Assembly: GCA_018821535.1 (NCBI GenBank)
Contig: JAHJLV010000020.1
Coordinates: 1-64,000, forward strand
Direction: 5' to 3'
Length of the DNA stretch: 64,000 nucleotides
Origin: Pseudomonadota bacterium
GTDB taxonomy: Bacteria; Desulfobacterota; Desulfobacteria; Desulfobacterales; Desulfobacteraceae
Of this stretch, positions 17,353 to 26,210 are shown in pieces. The translations under genes were made by a program, and so were the position numbers. A model generated the notes under the pieces. The model did no database searches. It was not told the origin of the DNA and was given only the letters and a program-made list of their open reading frames with translations. Numbering within the stretch: position 1 is the stretch's first letter; every line of letters begins with the position of its first letter.

Positions 17353-17416
17353 TTTACTATTACATTTGAAATGAATGTAATAGTAAATTTAATATTGCAT
17401 TTGTTAATGTAATAGT
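17353..17416. promoter_or_regulatory. Operator-like inverted repeat with a third copy
   Basis: TTTACTATTACATT (17353-17366) and AATGTAATAGTAAA (17374-17387) are perfect 14-bp arms with a 7-base spacer. AATGTAATAGT recurs at 17406-17416. The site is upstream of the ParB-methyltransferase gene and just past the stop of the sigma-54 activator. No U-run follows on either strand, so a repressor or activator site is more likely than a terminator. Confidence 0.6.
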
Positions 17417-17420
17417 GATG

Positions 17421-19574
17421 TTATATATCGAATTTTTTACTGTGTCGGAGAATCGTAGCATACGTCACCCCTAACTCTTCCGCAGCTCTGGATTTGTTAC
17501 CATTGTGGTTGGCTAATGCTTCTTTTACCTTATCATCCGTAACCTTGGTGTTACCTGGAGGGGACTTTTTGTTAATTGACCGAGAACTTTCTTTTTTGTT
17601 TGGTAATTTAATTTTTTCCAGAAGGTCTTCAAAAGAGATTGGGGAAGTATCATCATACATTATCTTTTTCCTTTCAATCCCTTCAATAATCTGAACTAAC
17701 TCCCGGATATTTCCTGGCCAGTCATAATCCAGTTTTGCCAGGTTTTTTTCTAACTCAAGATCAATTTTTGTGGCTTTTGCAAATTGTTTAAAAAATAAAG
17801 GGATGTCCTTTTTTCTTTCTCTTAATGGCGGGATTACAATTCGTTCATTACCAAGTCTGTCTAACAGATCTCCCCTGAATTTGCCATCTTCAACCAACTT
17901 TTCAAGATTTGCATTGGTGGCAACAATTACAAAAGCATCCGATTTTTTAGTTTCAGATGAACCAAGTAATTCATATTCCCAATTCTGAAGAACACCCAAA
18001 AGTTTTTGTTGAAGATTCAATGAAATATTGCCAATCTCATCAAGAAAAAGGGTCCCACCAGAAGCAATCTCAAACGCACCTTTTCGATTTTCTGTGGCTC
18101 CAGTGAATGCTCCTTTTTTATGACCGAACAATTCACTTTCAAATAAATTTTCAGATTTTACACCACAATCAACTTTGATGAATTGCCCTTTGCGTTGCAA
18201 GGCTTGATGTATTGCTGCAGCGAAATGGTTCTTTCCAGTTCCCTTTTCGCCTAACAATAATATTGGCCCATTAAAATTCATTTTTGATACCACCTTGGAA
18301 AACCTTGCTATATGAGCTTTTAGCTTGTTTATGGCTGGATCTTGAGAAACTATTTTAACATTCAAAAAACATTTGTCTGCTTCATCCGCTTGTTTCTGCC
18401 AGTATTTAGCATCCTTTGTTTGTTCTACTCTTCTTTTATAACCGGATATAATGGCACTGTGTATTTCCAAAAGATATTGTTCTTTCAAGTCCCATACTGA
18501 TTTGCGAGAAAAAGAAATGAATTTTGATAACTCAATAAACTCAGAGATGAATTTGTCACTCCTGACAAGAAGCATCTCCTGGATATAATCCTTATTGAAA
18601 TGATCCCATATCTTTTTGGTTATCCTTTCTCGACTTTCTTTGCTGAAATAGATAGAATTTTTATTCAAAGATTCCATTGGTGAAACTGCTTCGGATGCAA
18701 TGTTTAGTTGGATCGCTCCACCCTGAGAAGACGGATTTATACTTGAGAAGGAATAGGGTTTATCTAAAATAGTCAAAAAGTCATAGGCTTGTGCTACCTT
18801 CTTTTTTGATGACATTGATAAAAATTCAACCAAAGGAATTTCAGAGATACTCGATATTTGTTTCACAAAATCCAATTGGAGCGCATGGTTCCAGCAGAAA
18901 ATTTGCATTGATTCCCATGTTGAATCATAAAGGGTATATCGGGGAAACACTTTTTTCTTTTTTGCCGTCTCGAATAGAACAAGTTCATCAATCTCATCTT
19001 CCTTAAACCATAAAACTTTTATAGCAGGTTCTGAGATTCGGCTACCCCGGATATATGATAAATTTGAATTATTCACTGCGTCTTGAATTTGAACTGCAAT
19101 TTCAGGGTTCAGATCATCGTAATCATGCCCTGGCCCATTGAAATCATTAAGCCATTTTGAGTTAGGTGGTAATTGTGATTTAAAACTAAAAAATGGCTGA
19201 GATTTATGAATAAAGGTGTAAGGAAAAGAATTATATTCCCATTGGCCTGAAGCAAAAGATTCACTCCCGACTGGATTCTTATCTGAAGCAGGAACGTCAA
19301 TACTATATTCCCAGATTCGATCACCATAAATGCAGTTATAAAGCTCTGCAAGTTCTTGTGGCAGATTGTTTTTCGGAAATTTTTGAATAATTGTTGAATG
19401 ATCAGCACAAAAAGAACAGGTGCAACCAAACCAACAATGACTAATCCCATCTAACAGTATCAGACCCCGTTGAATTATAGAAGTGGTAAAATCTGAAAAG
19501 GAATAAGAAGTTTGGCAAGTTGGGCACTTGAATTTGAAAGGAGGCGGTTGGGTTGATTGATGTTCTTCTATCAT
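17421..19574 (-). CDS. Sigma-54-dependent activator with unrecognised Cys-rich sensor region
   Basis: A 717-residue bacterial enhancer-binding protein. The C-terminal half has the AAA+ core (about 425-640): Walker [25 protein letters not shown] with the GAFTGA loop that contacts sigma-54, [11 protein letters not shown], and the sensor DWPGNIREL. Residues 670-717 form a Fis-type HTH ([20 protein letters not shown]). The N-terminal 400 residues match no GAF, PAS, receiver or CARF pattern I recognise; they start with a zinc-ribbon-like set (CPTC, CTCSFC). The start has AGGAG. It is divergent from an exonuclease-helicase operon that has a GG-N10-GC promoter, making that operon the probable target. 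Confidence 0.88.
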   Translation of the reverse strand: MIEEHQSTQPPPFKFKCPTCQTSYSFSDFTTSIIQRGLILLDGISHCWFGCTCSFCADHSTIIQKFPKNNLPQELAELYNCIYGDRIWEYSIDVPASDKNPVGSESFASGQWEYNSFPYTFIHKSQPFFSFKSQLPPNSKWLNDFNGPGHDYDDLNPEIAVQIQDAVNNSNLSYIRGSRISEPAIKVLWFKEDEIDELVLFETAKKKKVFPRYTLYDSTWESMQIFCWNHALQLDFVKQISSISEIPLVEFLSMSSKKKVAQAYDFLTILDKPYSFSSINPSSQGGAIQLNIASEAVSPMESLNKNSIYFSKESRERITKKIWDHFNKDYIQEMLLVRSDKFISEFIELSKFISFSRKSVWDLKEQYLLEIHSAIISGYKRRVEQTKDAKYWQKQADEADKCFLNVKIVSQDPAINKLKAHIARFSKVVSKMNFNGPILLLGEKGTGKNHFAAAIHQALQRKGQFIKVDCGVKSENLFESELFGHKKGAFTGATENRKGAFEIASGGTLFLDEIGNISLNLQQKLLGVLQNWEYELLGSSETKKSDAFVIVATNANLEKLVEDGKFRGDLLDRLGNERIVIPPLRERKKDIPLFFKQFAKATKIDLELEKNLAKLDYDWPGNIRELVQIIEGIERKKIMYDDTSPISFEDLLEKIKLPNKKESSRSINKKSPPGNTKVTDDKVKEALANHNGNKSRAAEELGVTYATILRHSKKFDI

Positions 19575-19962
19575 TTCGATCTCCTGTTGTCTTGCGCCAG
19601 CAATCCATTTTTATGTTTCATCGACGAAACACTTTTTTGAAATCCATATCAGCAGAAAAAATGAATGTTGACAAGGAGAATAGAAATTATTTTCCTCGAA
19701 GAAACAATATTGGCTTCGAGAATTGAATAACGATTTTTGACATTTTTTGCTAAAATAATTACTAAAATTTGTCATATCATACTCTTTATATTAAAAAAAA
19801 ACCTCTGTTACCGGCACATATCTGCAAAATAGTTCATTTGGTATTATTTTTGCTAATGCATTGTATTGAACGAAATTATCGCCAAAAAATATACTTACCG
19901 TGCCAAAATGACAATAACCGGATTTTAGTTTTCAAAAAAAACTATTTAACAAAAGGCAATTT
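19575..19962. promoter_or_regulatory. Divergent control region with possible enhancer sites
   Basis: This 388-bp interval separates the sigma-54 activator and the small-protein/exonuclease/helicase row. It holds GTTTC-N6-GAAAC (19615-19630) and CTCGAAG-N12-CTTCGAG (19695-19720), both dyads 120-240 bp upstream of the sigma-54 promoter at 19838, the usual distance for activator sites. Assigning them to the activator is inference. Confidence 0.45.
19838..19855 (+). promoter_or_regulatory. Sigma-54 promoter (-24/-12)
   Basis: TTGGTATTATTTTTGCTA has the invariant GG (19840-19841) and GC (19852-19853) with exactly 10 bases between, a TGG at -24 and TTTGCT at -12. Transcription would start near 19865, about 100 bases before the small gene at 19963. 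The divergent neighbour encodes a sigma-54 activator, which supports the call. Confidence 0.6.
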
Positions 19963-20205
19963 ATGGGACGAGTTAAAGATTGGCTAATGGAAATGGAAGA
20001 AGATGCGCATGTCATCAGCAAAAATAAGTTTATTGAAAAGCATGGGAATAGCAATGAAATATTATGGAATCAGATCAATTCCCACAGATCTCCGAATAGT
20101 TTTGAATATTATGAGGCTGAAGAGGGTCTGATAATTCCAGAATCTTCCGATGGAATGGGAAAACCCATCAATATAAAATTCAATTATCGTGACATACCTT
20201 TTTAG
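19963..20205 (+). CDS. Small hypothetical protein, first gene of sigma-54 operon
   Basis: An 80-residue protein beginning MGRVKDWLMEMEEDAHVIS with AAAAGG nine bases before the ATG. Acidic, with a conserved-looking N-terminal amphipathic helix; no known domain. It is the first gene after the sigma-54 promoter and the exonuclease gene follows 160 bp later. Similar small acidic proteins with a KDWLMEMEEDA start may be widespread, but I cannot name the family. Confidence 0.65.
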   Translation: MGRVKDWLMEMEEDAHVISKNKFIEKHGNSNEILWNQINSHRSPNSFEYYEAEEGLIIPESSDGMGKPINIKFNYRDIPF

Positions 20206-20364
20206 GGTTTAAAAGAACTAAATTGTTTTCTATATCCATAATTTATATAAGAAACAACCATAATGATTTATTTACCTTGAGAGCATATAGAAACTTATCA
20301 TTTGCGCGTATGCGGTTTTTTATCAACTAAATGAATGCAATTTATTAATTCTTTGGAGGTTTTT

Positions 20365-21066
20365 TTGTTTATATTTCTTGACACCGAAACAACAGGTACT
20401 GGCGATGAAGATAGATTTTGTCAACTGGCATATAAAACAGATAATGGGACTATAGCGGTTAACGAACTATTTGACCCTGGACGTAGCATTGAAATTGAAG
20501 CAATGTGCGTTCACCACATCACAGATGAAATGGTAGCTGGCAAACCATCCTTTAGGGGTAGTTCTACGGAAAAAGAATTAAAAGAGTTGCTTTCTAATTC
20601 AGAAAATTTCTTAGTTGCCCATAATGCTTCTTTCGATGTGGGAATGCTTAATCGAGAAGGCCTTTATCCAAAAAATGTAATTTGTACATTAAAATTAGTG
20701 CGGCACCTTGATCAAGGAGGATATCATAAAAAACACAATCTTCAATACCTGAGATATTCTATGAAGCTTAAAATAGAAGGGGCTACTGCGCATGATGCTT
20801 TTGGAGATGTTTTAGTTCTCGAAGCACTTTTTCAAAGGCTTTTCCAGAAAATGATGAGTCAAAATGAAGGCGATGAGCAAAAAACCATCCAAAAAATGAT
20901 CGAGATCTCTTCCAAACCTTCTTTGCTGCCAAAAATAACTTTTGGGAAACATAAAGATATGCTATTCAAAGATGTCCCAAAAGATTATTTGCAGTGGCTT
21001 TCAGGCCAAGACGACCTTAATGAAGATTTTAAATATACGGTCAATTATTATCTTAATTCAAATTAA
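20365..21066 (+). CDS. DnaQ/ExoX-type 3'-5' exonuclease
   Basis: About 233 residues from a TTG at 20365, with GGAGG six bases upstream; the earlier ATG-like starts have no ribosome site. DEDD nuclease motifs: LDTETTGTGDE (Exo I) near the start, AHNASFDVGMLNREG (Exo II) near residue 93 and AHDAFGDVLVLEAL (Exo III). The C-terminal 55 residues (ITFGKHKDMLFKDVPKDYLQWL) are the ExoX-like/DUF3820 module. It removes nucleotides from 3' ends, with single-stranded DNA the expected substrate. Placed before a UvrD-like helicase in a row under a probable sigma-54 promoter, it could form a DNA-repair or anti-phage degradation unit. Confidence 0.87.
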   Translation: MFIFLDTETTGTGDEDRFCQLAYKTDNGTIAVNELFDPGRSIEIEAMCVHHITDEMVAGKPSFRGSSTEKELKELLSNSENFLVAHNASFDVGMLNREGLYPKNVICTLKLVRHLDQGGYHKKHNLQYLRYSMKLKIEGATAHDAFGDVLVLEALFQRLFQKMMSQNEGDEQKTIQKMIEISSKPSLLPKITFGKHKDMLFKDVPKDYLQWLSGQDDLNEDFKYTVNYYLNSN

Positions 21067-21097
21067 AGCAAAATTGTGATGCATACCGCAAACTACA

Positions 21098-23272
21098 TTG
21101 GGAAATAATAATTTTAGGGGGCATATGGAACCGGTTGTCGAAAATATCCATAAAATTTATGAAGAAATTCGTTCTATTGAGCTTGAAAGTGGGTCAAACG
21201 ATGCTAAAGCGAACTCTTTGCGAAAGATATATGAACGATTCATTAAACTTGCGCTGTCCATACCAGAAAATACACGATTGCCGAATTTGAGTGAGGCTAT
21301 AGATCGTTATATAGCGAGAGAAAAGAAATACGGGCTTCAGTCTGTATGCAGACAGCTCTGTAGGGATCTCAATAAATGGTCGCATGATACTCCTGAGAAA
21401 CTTTTGGCCAACGAACTCGCTGATTTGGCCATGCGCCTAAAAAATATTGTTCATGGCATAACAGGGATTCCTTTTGAGAAGTATGATATGAATCAAGAAC
21501 CATTCTCTTTGTCGGGACTAAAGTTAGACGAAAAACAAAAAGTTGCCGTTTTATCTACTGAACGAATAACCTTAGTTACTGCAGGACCGGGGACTGGAAA
21601 AACGCGCATTCTTGTTGGGCGGATTCTTTATGAATTATCCATCCAAGCCTCGTCAAAGATAGCTGGGATTTCTTTCACAAATACTGCGGCAGATGAATTG
21701 CGTGAAAAAATTACCACACAAATTTTTTCAACGAATCTTAGTGAATACAGAGGAAACGTGATTTCAGGTACCATACACTCCTTTGCTCTAAGGATGCTTC
21801 AGGACTATCACGAGTCTACAGGCAAACAGTTTGAATATATCATAATCGATGATGCCGAAGAAAAAGAAATTTTGGCATTGTTTAACAGAGATAAAAATGC
21901 AATTAGCAAATACTGTGCAGAAAATAAAATTCTGACCTTTGATCGAATTATTCAACTGTTCAATGAAACCACAAAACATACCACTGAATTTTGCGACTTC
22001 CTTATAAAACAGGTAAATGAAATCGTTATCGATGAAGCTCAGGATCTAAACAAAGAGCAGTATGAGATGCTCAGTCTAATGTATAGTAACAATCCTGAAC
22101 TAAAACTCTTTTTTGTGGCGGATCAAAGGCAGAATATTTACGGGTTCAGAGAGGGCTCTTTACGAGTTAATGAAATTTTTGGAGCAGACAATGTATACAA
22201 TGTAGACTTGGAAAAAAGCTATAGATGTCCGCAACGTATCCTTGACTTTATAAATAAATTTCAGTTTCAAGATTGTAGAAACGTGCCTTTATCAAACGCA
22301 TGGGGAATAGAAGGCTCACCTTTAACGCTAAGAAGTTTTGAGGACAAAGAGCAGGAGGCTGACTGGATTTCACACTCACTTAATGAAAAAAAAATCAGCG
22401 GCGCAGCTTTGCTTGATAGCGCCATAATCTTCACCAATACATTCTATTTCGAAGAAATCCTTAACGCTTTAAACAAAAATGAGATTTCATTTCGAGTATT
22501 TGGAGGAACCTATTTTCTTGACGTCAACATAAAACTTTTTAATGCATTACTTACTTTTATCAACACCGAAAATCTGTATGCTCTCCAGAGCATTTTGCAT
22601 CAATGTGGAGAATACTCTTTAAGAGTGAAAACTATTAACCAAGTATTAAAAATAATTGACGGCCCAGAGAAGAATAAAAACATAAACACCAAAGCGATGG
22701 AATGCCTCTTGTTTGCCATCAAACATTGTGAGGAAAAACGCCTTCCATTGGAAATACTCGAAGATTTTGCTCAATTGGCTTCCGATAAACAAATACTGGA
22801 TCAAGAAGGCTTGAGTGCCTGTCAACATTTAAAAGAAATTATATGCAATGACTTGATTCTCAATGATTATAATGAGTTAAAATTTTCGATTGCCCCTAAA
22901 CATCCAGAGCTCGGTAAATTTTATAGAAGATCTGATGAAATTGTTCCTTGCTCAAATAAAGATGACACAGATTATGTAACCGTGACCACCGTTCATTCTG
23001 CAAAGGGTCTACAATGGGACACTGTGTATCTGCCGGGATTGTATCAAGGAGGGGTTCCTCGTTGGTTCCCTGATAGCAAAACAGAACAACGACAGCTACC
23101 AGAGGAGTTGAAAAAATTCTATGTTTCCTGCACAAGGGCACAAAAAAATTTATACCTTACACGCCCCAAAAAAGTTACCATAAAAAGCAAGAAAGACGGA
23201 TGCAAACATACCTTTGATAAACCAATAAGCATGTTTGTTAATAACCTCTCAGTACAAAATGGGAGATTATAA
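21098..23272 (+). CDS. UvrD/PcrA-like superfamily 1 helicase with N-terminal DUF4145/HEPN-like region
   Basis: A 724-residue protein. Residues about 150-700 form an SF1A helicase: Walker A TAGPGTGKTR near 165, motif Ia SFTNTAADELREK, motif II IDEAQDLNKEQ, motif III VADQRQNIYGFREG, motif IV region SYRCPQRI, motif V VTTVHSAKGLQWDTVYLPG and motif VI YVSCTRAQKNLYL. The N-terminal 150 residues are helical and contain LCRDLNKWSHDTPEKLLANE, resembling DUF4145/HEPN-like helper domains. A GGGGGCAT ribosome site at 21117 suggests the internal ATG at 21125 as the start. It follows the exonuclease by 31 bp. Unwinding plus 3'-5' degradation is the likely joint activity. Confidence 0.85.
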   Translation: MGNNNFRGHMEPVVENIHKIYEEIRSIELESGSNDAKANSLRKIYERFIKLALSIPENTRLPNLSEAIDRYIAREKKYGLQSVCRQLCRDLNKWSHDTPEKLLANELADLAMRLKNIVHGITGIPFEKYDMNQEPFSLSGLKLDEKQKVAVLSTERITLVTAGPGTGKTRILVGRILYELSIQASSKIAGISFTNTAADELREKITTQIFSTNLSEYRGNVISGTIHSFALRMLQDYHESTGKQFEYIIIDDAEEKEILALFNRDKNAISKYCAENKILTFDRIIQLFNETTKHTTEFCDFLIKQVNEIVIDEAQDLNKEQYEMLSLMYSNNPELKLFFVADQRQNIYGFREGSLRVNEIFGADNVYNVDLEKSYRCPQRILDFINKFQFQDCRNVPLSNAWGIEGSPLTLRSFEDKEQEADWISHSLNEKKISGAALLDSAIIFTNTFYFEEILNALNKNEISFRVFGGTYFLDVNIKLFNALLTFINTENLYALQSILHQCGEYSLRVKTINQVLKIIDGPEKNKNINTKAMECLLFAIKHCEEKRLPLEILEDFAQLASDKQILDQEGLSACQHLKEIICNDLILNDYNELKFSIAPKHPELGKFYRRSDEIVPCSNKDDTDYVTVTTVHSAKGLQWDTVYLPGLYQGGVPRWFPDSKTEQRQLPEELKKFYVSCTRAQKNLYLTRPKKVTIKSKKDGCKHTFDKPISMFVNNLSVQNGRL

Positions 23273-23342
23273 TTTTTTTGCAGATTGATCAGGATAATCT
23301 CATGCGGTATGTAATTCGCCCAGATAACAGGAGAATTTTATT

Positions 23343-23633
23343 TTGGCATTGACAAAAATCACAATCATTGAAAAAATTACAGAAAAAAACAATCTGAAGC
23401 CTTCAGAAGCAAAGGATGCAATAGAATCCATGTTGGAAATCATGAAAGCCACCCTTGCATCCGGAGAAGATATTATGATCTCAGGGTTTGGAAAATTCCA
23501 AGTCAATGAAAAAGCACCCCGTAAGGGTAGAAATCCTGCAACAGGGGAAAATATGGAATTGGATAAACGGAGAGTTGTTACGTTTCGATGTGCTGGTAAA
23601 TTGAGGGATGAAATCAACGGTGGCACAAATTAA
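23343..23633 (+). CDS. HU/IHF-family DNA-binding protein
   Basis: A 96-residue DNA-bending protein, start TTG with AGGAG 12 bases upstream. The family signature GFGKFQVNEKAPRKGRNPATG is intact and the length is normal for IHF-alpha/HU. It follows the helicase by 70 bp on the same strand and may belong to the sigma-54 row. Such proteins also help loop DNA at sigma-54 promoters and at phage att sites, so an element-borne copy is sensible in this setting. Confidence 0.9.
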   Translation: MALTKITIIEKITEKNNLKPSEAKDAIESMLEIMKATLASGEDIMISGFGKFQVNEKAPRKGRNPATGENMELDKRRVVTFRCAGKLRDEINGGTN

Positions 23634-23680
23634 ACGGGAAAGTCGATCCTAAAATTTATGGGTTATCTTCCCAAACTGTA

Positions 23681-23899
23681 TTGATAAAAATCGGGCCTAA
23701 AAAATTCAATTTGATCATAGACAGAAAATCAAGAATCATAATGAAAGACACATTAATAATTCTTCAGAAAGTTGAAAAAATCAAAGAGAAAGCTTCTGAT
23801 GTTTTTATCTCCTTGGAAACGACCGCTCCTGTTTGCAGCAAATCAATTAAATTTTTAATTGATAATGGAATTGACATCATCAACATCCCTAAGAAATGA
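23681..23899 (+). CDS. Conserved-looking small protein, start uncertain
   Basis: A reading frame open from 23612 to 23899 that encodes ...LIKIGPKKFNLIIDRKSRIIMKDTLIILQKVEKI, then FISLETTAPVCSKSIKFL. The protein-like composition continues upstream of the TTG at 23681 (NGKVDPKIYGLSSQTVL), but no ATG or GTG with a ribosome site is seen there. The true start may be a rare codon, or the gene may have lost its front after the HU gene. No named family. The stop overlaps the next gene's start region by about 40 bases. Confidence 0.5.
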   Translation: MIKIGPKKFNLIIDRKSRIIMKDTLIILQKVEKIKEKASDVFISLETTAPVCSKSIKFLIDNGIDIINIPKK

Positions 23900-24107
23900 A
23901 GCCAATTACTCCCGACAAAGAAGCATCATAGCTCTTGCAGCAGAGAGAATGCCATTCGGAAAATATAAAGGGTTGCGTTTAGTAGATCTCCCGGAACCAT
24001 ATATAGTCTGGTTTTCACAGAAAGGATTCCCAGAAGGAAGACTTGGGGAAATGCTGAAGGCTGTTTATGAAATTAAACTTAATGGTCTTGAGTATCTTTT
24101 TAAATAG
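23865..24107 (+). CDS. DUF3820-like protein
   Basis: About 80 residues with MPFGKYKGLRLVDLPEPYIVWFSQKGFPEGRLGEML, the hallmark of DUF3820 (putative quorum-sensing-regulated virulence factor) proteins. The same module is the C-terminal tail of the exonuclease at 20365, so this may be a stand-alone version. The start is set at the ATG 23865 (TGGA upstream) but an ATG six bases earlier is possible. It overlaps the upstream frame. Confidence 0.65.
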   Translation: MELTSSTSLRNEANYSRQRSIIALAAERMPFGKYKGLRLVDLPEPYIVWFSQKGFPEGRLGEMLKAVYEIKLNGLEYLFK

Positions 24108-24215
24108 TGTTTGGGTATCCTTTCAGATCATTTTTCATTTTAACGCATTCCCTTCCAACGCTCCCAACTACTCCTATTTTCCCATTCTACATCGTGCAAG
24201 GCAGAGAATAAATCA

Positions 24216-25286
24216 TTACATGCTAACTCTAAATATCCTGTTGATGGTAATACCATCAGTTTCAAACACAAATGAGTCATCAAAAATTTCATCCTCAACA
24301 CTTTCAGTCTCTCCATCATCAGTTCTAAATATTTTGCTTTCAGAAATTCCTGTTTCGCTTAACCTATGCAATGCATATTCAGAAGGATGACCATAATCAA
24401 AACCCGCACTTATCATGGCATATTCTGGGTTTATTGCATTCAAAAATGGCATTGATGATGAACCATTGCCACCATGATGAGGTACCTGTAGGACAGTGGT
24501 ATTTAGGTTAAATTGTGGACCTGAATAAAGATGTCGTGAAACCAGTTCAAGCTCCTCACTGTCACATTCATAAAGGCCCTTGCCATTATTTGAGTTTTCC
24601 AAATCTCTACCATTAATATCACCCGTAAATAAAAATGAGATATCTTTATAAATAAGCTTAAACACAAGGGATGCATTATTTCTTCTAAGGCTTTCATCAA
24701 ATCTTCTATTGGAAACAGGATCTCTTTGGGGTGGTTGACTATCGGTATTTAGCAAAAGAATTTTAATATCATCCAGACCATCAATACAAACAAAATCACC
24801 TGCCTTCTTCCAACTGTTCAGAGGTGATCTAATTATACAACCCGCTTCAGCTCCAATCCGATTAGTCAGAAAGTTTTTCTTCCAGAATCCATTTGGGGTT
24901 AAGTCTTCACTGTCATAACCAGAATACCAAAACTCTTTGACATCATACTTATCAAACACCTTCATCATGCCATAAAAATGATCACTATCAGCATGGGTTA
25001 CTATGGCAAGATCAATCACCAATTCTCTGGGATAAAATTGACCTACATAGTTCACCATCTTGTCAGTCTCTTCTTTGCCACCGTCTATAAAAATTTGTTT
25101 ATGGTTATTTGGTGTTTGAATAAAAACAGCAAGACCTGTTCCAACATCTATAAAATGAATCCTGAGTTTAGTGGTATCCAATATTGCTACAGCTTCATCA
25201 AGTTGGATCGAGGTAATCTGTGGATCTGCATAGCTGACTCCTGTGAAAAGCATAACAAACAAGATCCCGGAAATAATTTTTCTCAT
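24216..25286 (-). CDS. Secreted ComEC/Rec2-like metallo-beta-lactamase-fold hydrolase
   Basis: A 356-residue protein from the ATG at 25286 (GGAGTGAAT upstream). Residues 1-20 are a signal peptide (MRKIISGILFVMLFTGVSYA). The metal-binding motif THADSDHFYGM near residue 93 and PHHGGNGSS near 265 identify the ComEC/Rec2 type of MBL-fold nuclease-like hydrolases, which in DNA uptake degrade one strand. Here it is a free exported protein with no ComEC channel. Its substrate is unknown; extracellular nucleic acid is one possibility. The 54-base longer frame has a basic leader and no ribosome site. Confidence 0.82.
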   Translation of the reverse strand: MRKIISGILFVMLFTGVSYADPQITSIQLDEAVAILDTTKLRIHFIDVGTGLAVFIQTPNNHKQIFIDGGKEETDKMVNYVGQFYPRELVIDLAIVTHADSDHFYGMMKVFDKYDVKEFWYSGYDSEDLTPNGFWKKNFLTNRIGAEAGCIIRSPLNSWKKAGDFVCIDGLDDIKILLLNTDSQPPQRDPVSNRRFDESLRRNNASLVFKLIYKDISFLFTGDINGRDLENSNNGKGLYECDSEELELVSRHLYSGPQFNLNTTVLQVPHHGGNGSSSMPFLNAINPEYAMISAGFDYGHPSEYALHRLSETGISESKIFRTDDGETESVEDEIFDDSFVFETDGITINRIFRVSM

Positions 25287-25355
25287 ATTCACTCCGCGAA
25301 TAGCCATTTTTAATTTTTTCACCTTCAAATATTCCCACATATTTTTATTTGTGTT

Positions 25356-26210
25356 TCAAAATAATTCTTTAAATTTTTTAATGGTCAATGGTGCAGACCC
25401 TTCATAGTGGTTATTCACACTCAGTGTTACCTTTACTTCTCTTGCCAGTAAATCATGGATCATTATTTTCAGCTTGTGCAGTTCACCATCTTTGGGGTCA
25501 ACAATGGCATTCCATTCACCATCAGTCTGGTGTTCAATAGCTTTCCTGTCAGGGCCATGCAAGCGAATAACAGTGTGGCGTTTAATATATTCCTGAAAAC
25601 GTCCAAAAATCTCAAAGATAGGTGGCATCCAGTATCCCTGAAGAAATACATGTGAAAGTTTCATGGTGTTAAGAAATTCAAAATATGGTTTGTTCAGATA
25701 ATTCTGATTTCGAATCTCAATGCAATAGTTGAACCTTGGAGGTAGATTCTGAAAAAATGATTCAAGCTGGTTCTGAAATGTTATTTGGTCAGGCATCTTC
25801 TGTTTGTTCAAATACTCAAACTGGAAGATCAGGGAATTTATTTGCTTTGACATTGGTTCCAAGAGCTTCAAAAAATCTTCCATCAAATTGTTTGAAAGGA
25901 AATGAGGATTAACCTCCAATGGCCCCTTACCATGTTTGTGTGTCAGGGTAATGGCATTTGGAACTTTAATGCTGAATCGAAAATCCCTGGGAACAGATGC
26001 GACATATTCAGAAACCACTTCAGGCTTTGGCATCACGATCTTATCGCCAAATAAAGCCCAAAACCATTGATCAACCTCGACGATACTGTAATGCTTGGAA
26101 TATTCGGAGAGATAATTATTAACTACACCATCAGAATAAATCAGACCTTTCCATGAGTCATACTTCCAACTGCATGTTCCTATCCTGATATTTTTGTGCA
26201 AGGGTTTCAC
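25356..26210 (-). CDS. DUF72 (YecE-like) protein
   Basis: A 284-residue TIM-barrel-like protein of the DUF72/YecE family, with the N-terminal signature IRIGTCSWKYDSWKGLIYSD, FRFSIKVPNAITLTH and YCIEIRNQNYL. Biochemical role unknown. It overlaps the upstream gene by 4 bases, and the next gene, the MBL-fold protein, begins 70 bp downstream, so the three may be co-transcribed. Confidence 0.88.
   Translation of the reverse strand: MKPLHKNIRIGTCSWKYDSWKGLIYSDGVVNNYLSEYSKHYSIVEVDQWFWALFGDKIVMPKPEVVSEYVASVPRDFRFSIKVPNAITLTHKHGKGPLEVNPHFLSNNLMEDFLKLLEPMSKQINSLIFQFEYLNKQKMPDQITFQNQLESFFQNLPPRFNYCIEIRNQNYLNKPYFEFLNTMKLSHVFLQGYWMPPIFEIFGRFQEYIKRHTVIRLHGPDRKAIEHQTDGEWNAIVDPKDGELHKLKIMIHDLLAREVKVTLSVNNHYEGSAPLTIKKFKELF

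Noticed and set aside
19812..19826. Second sigma-54-like sequence CCGGCACATATCTGC
   Set aside because: It has the GGCAC half, but only nine bases separate GG and GC, and ten are needed. The site at 19838 fits the spacing.
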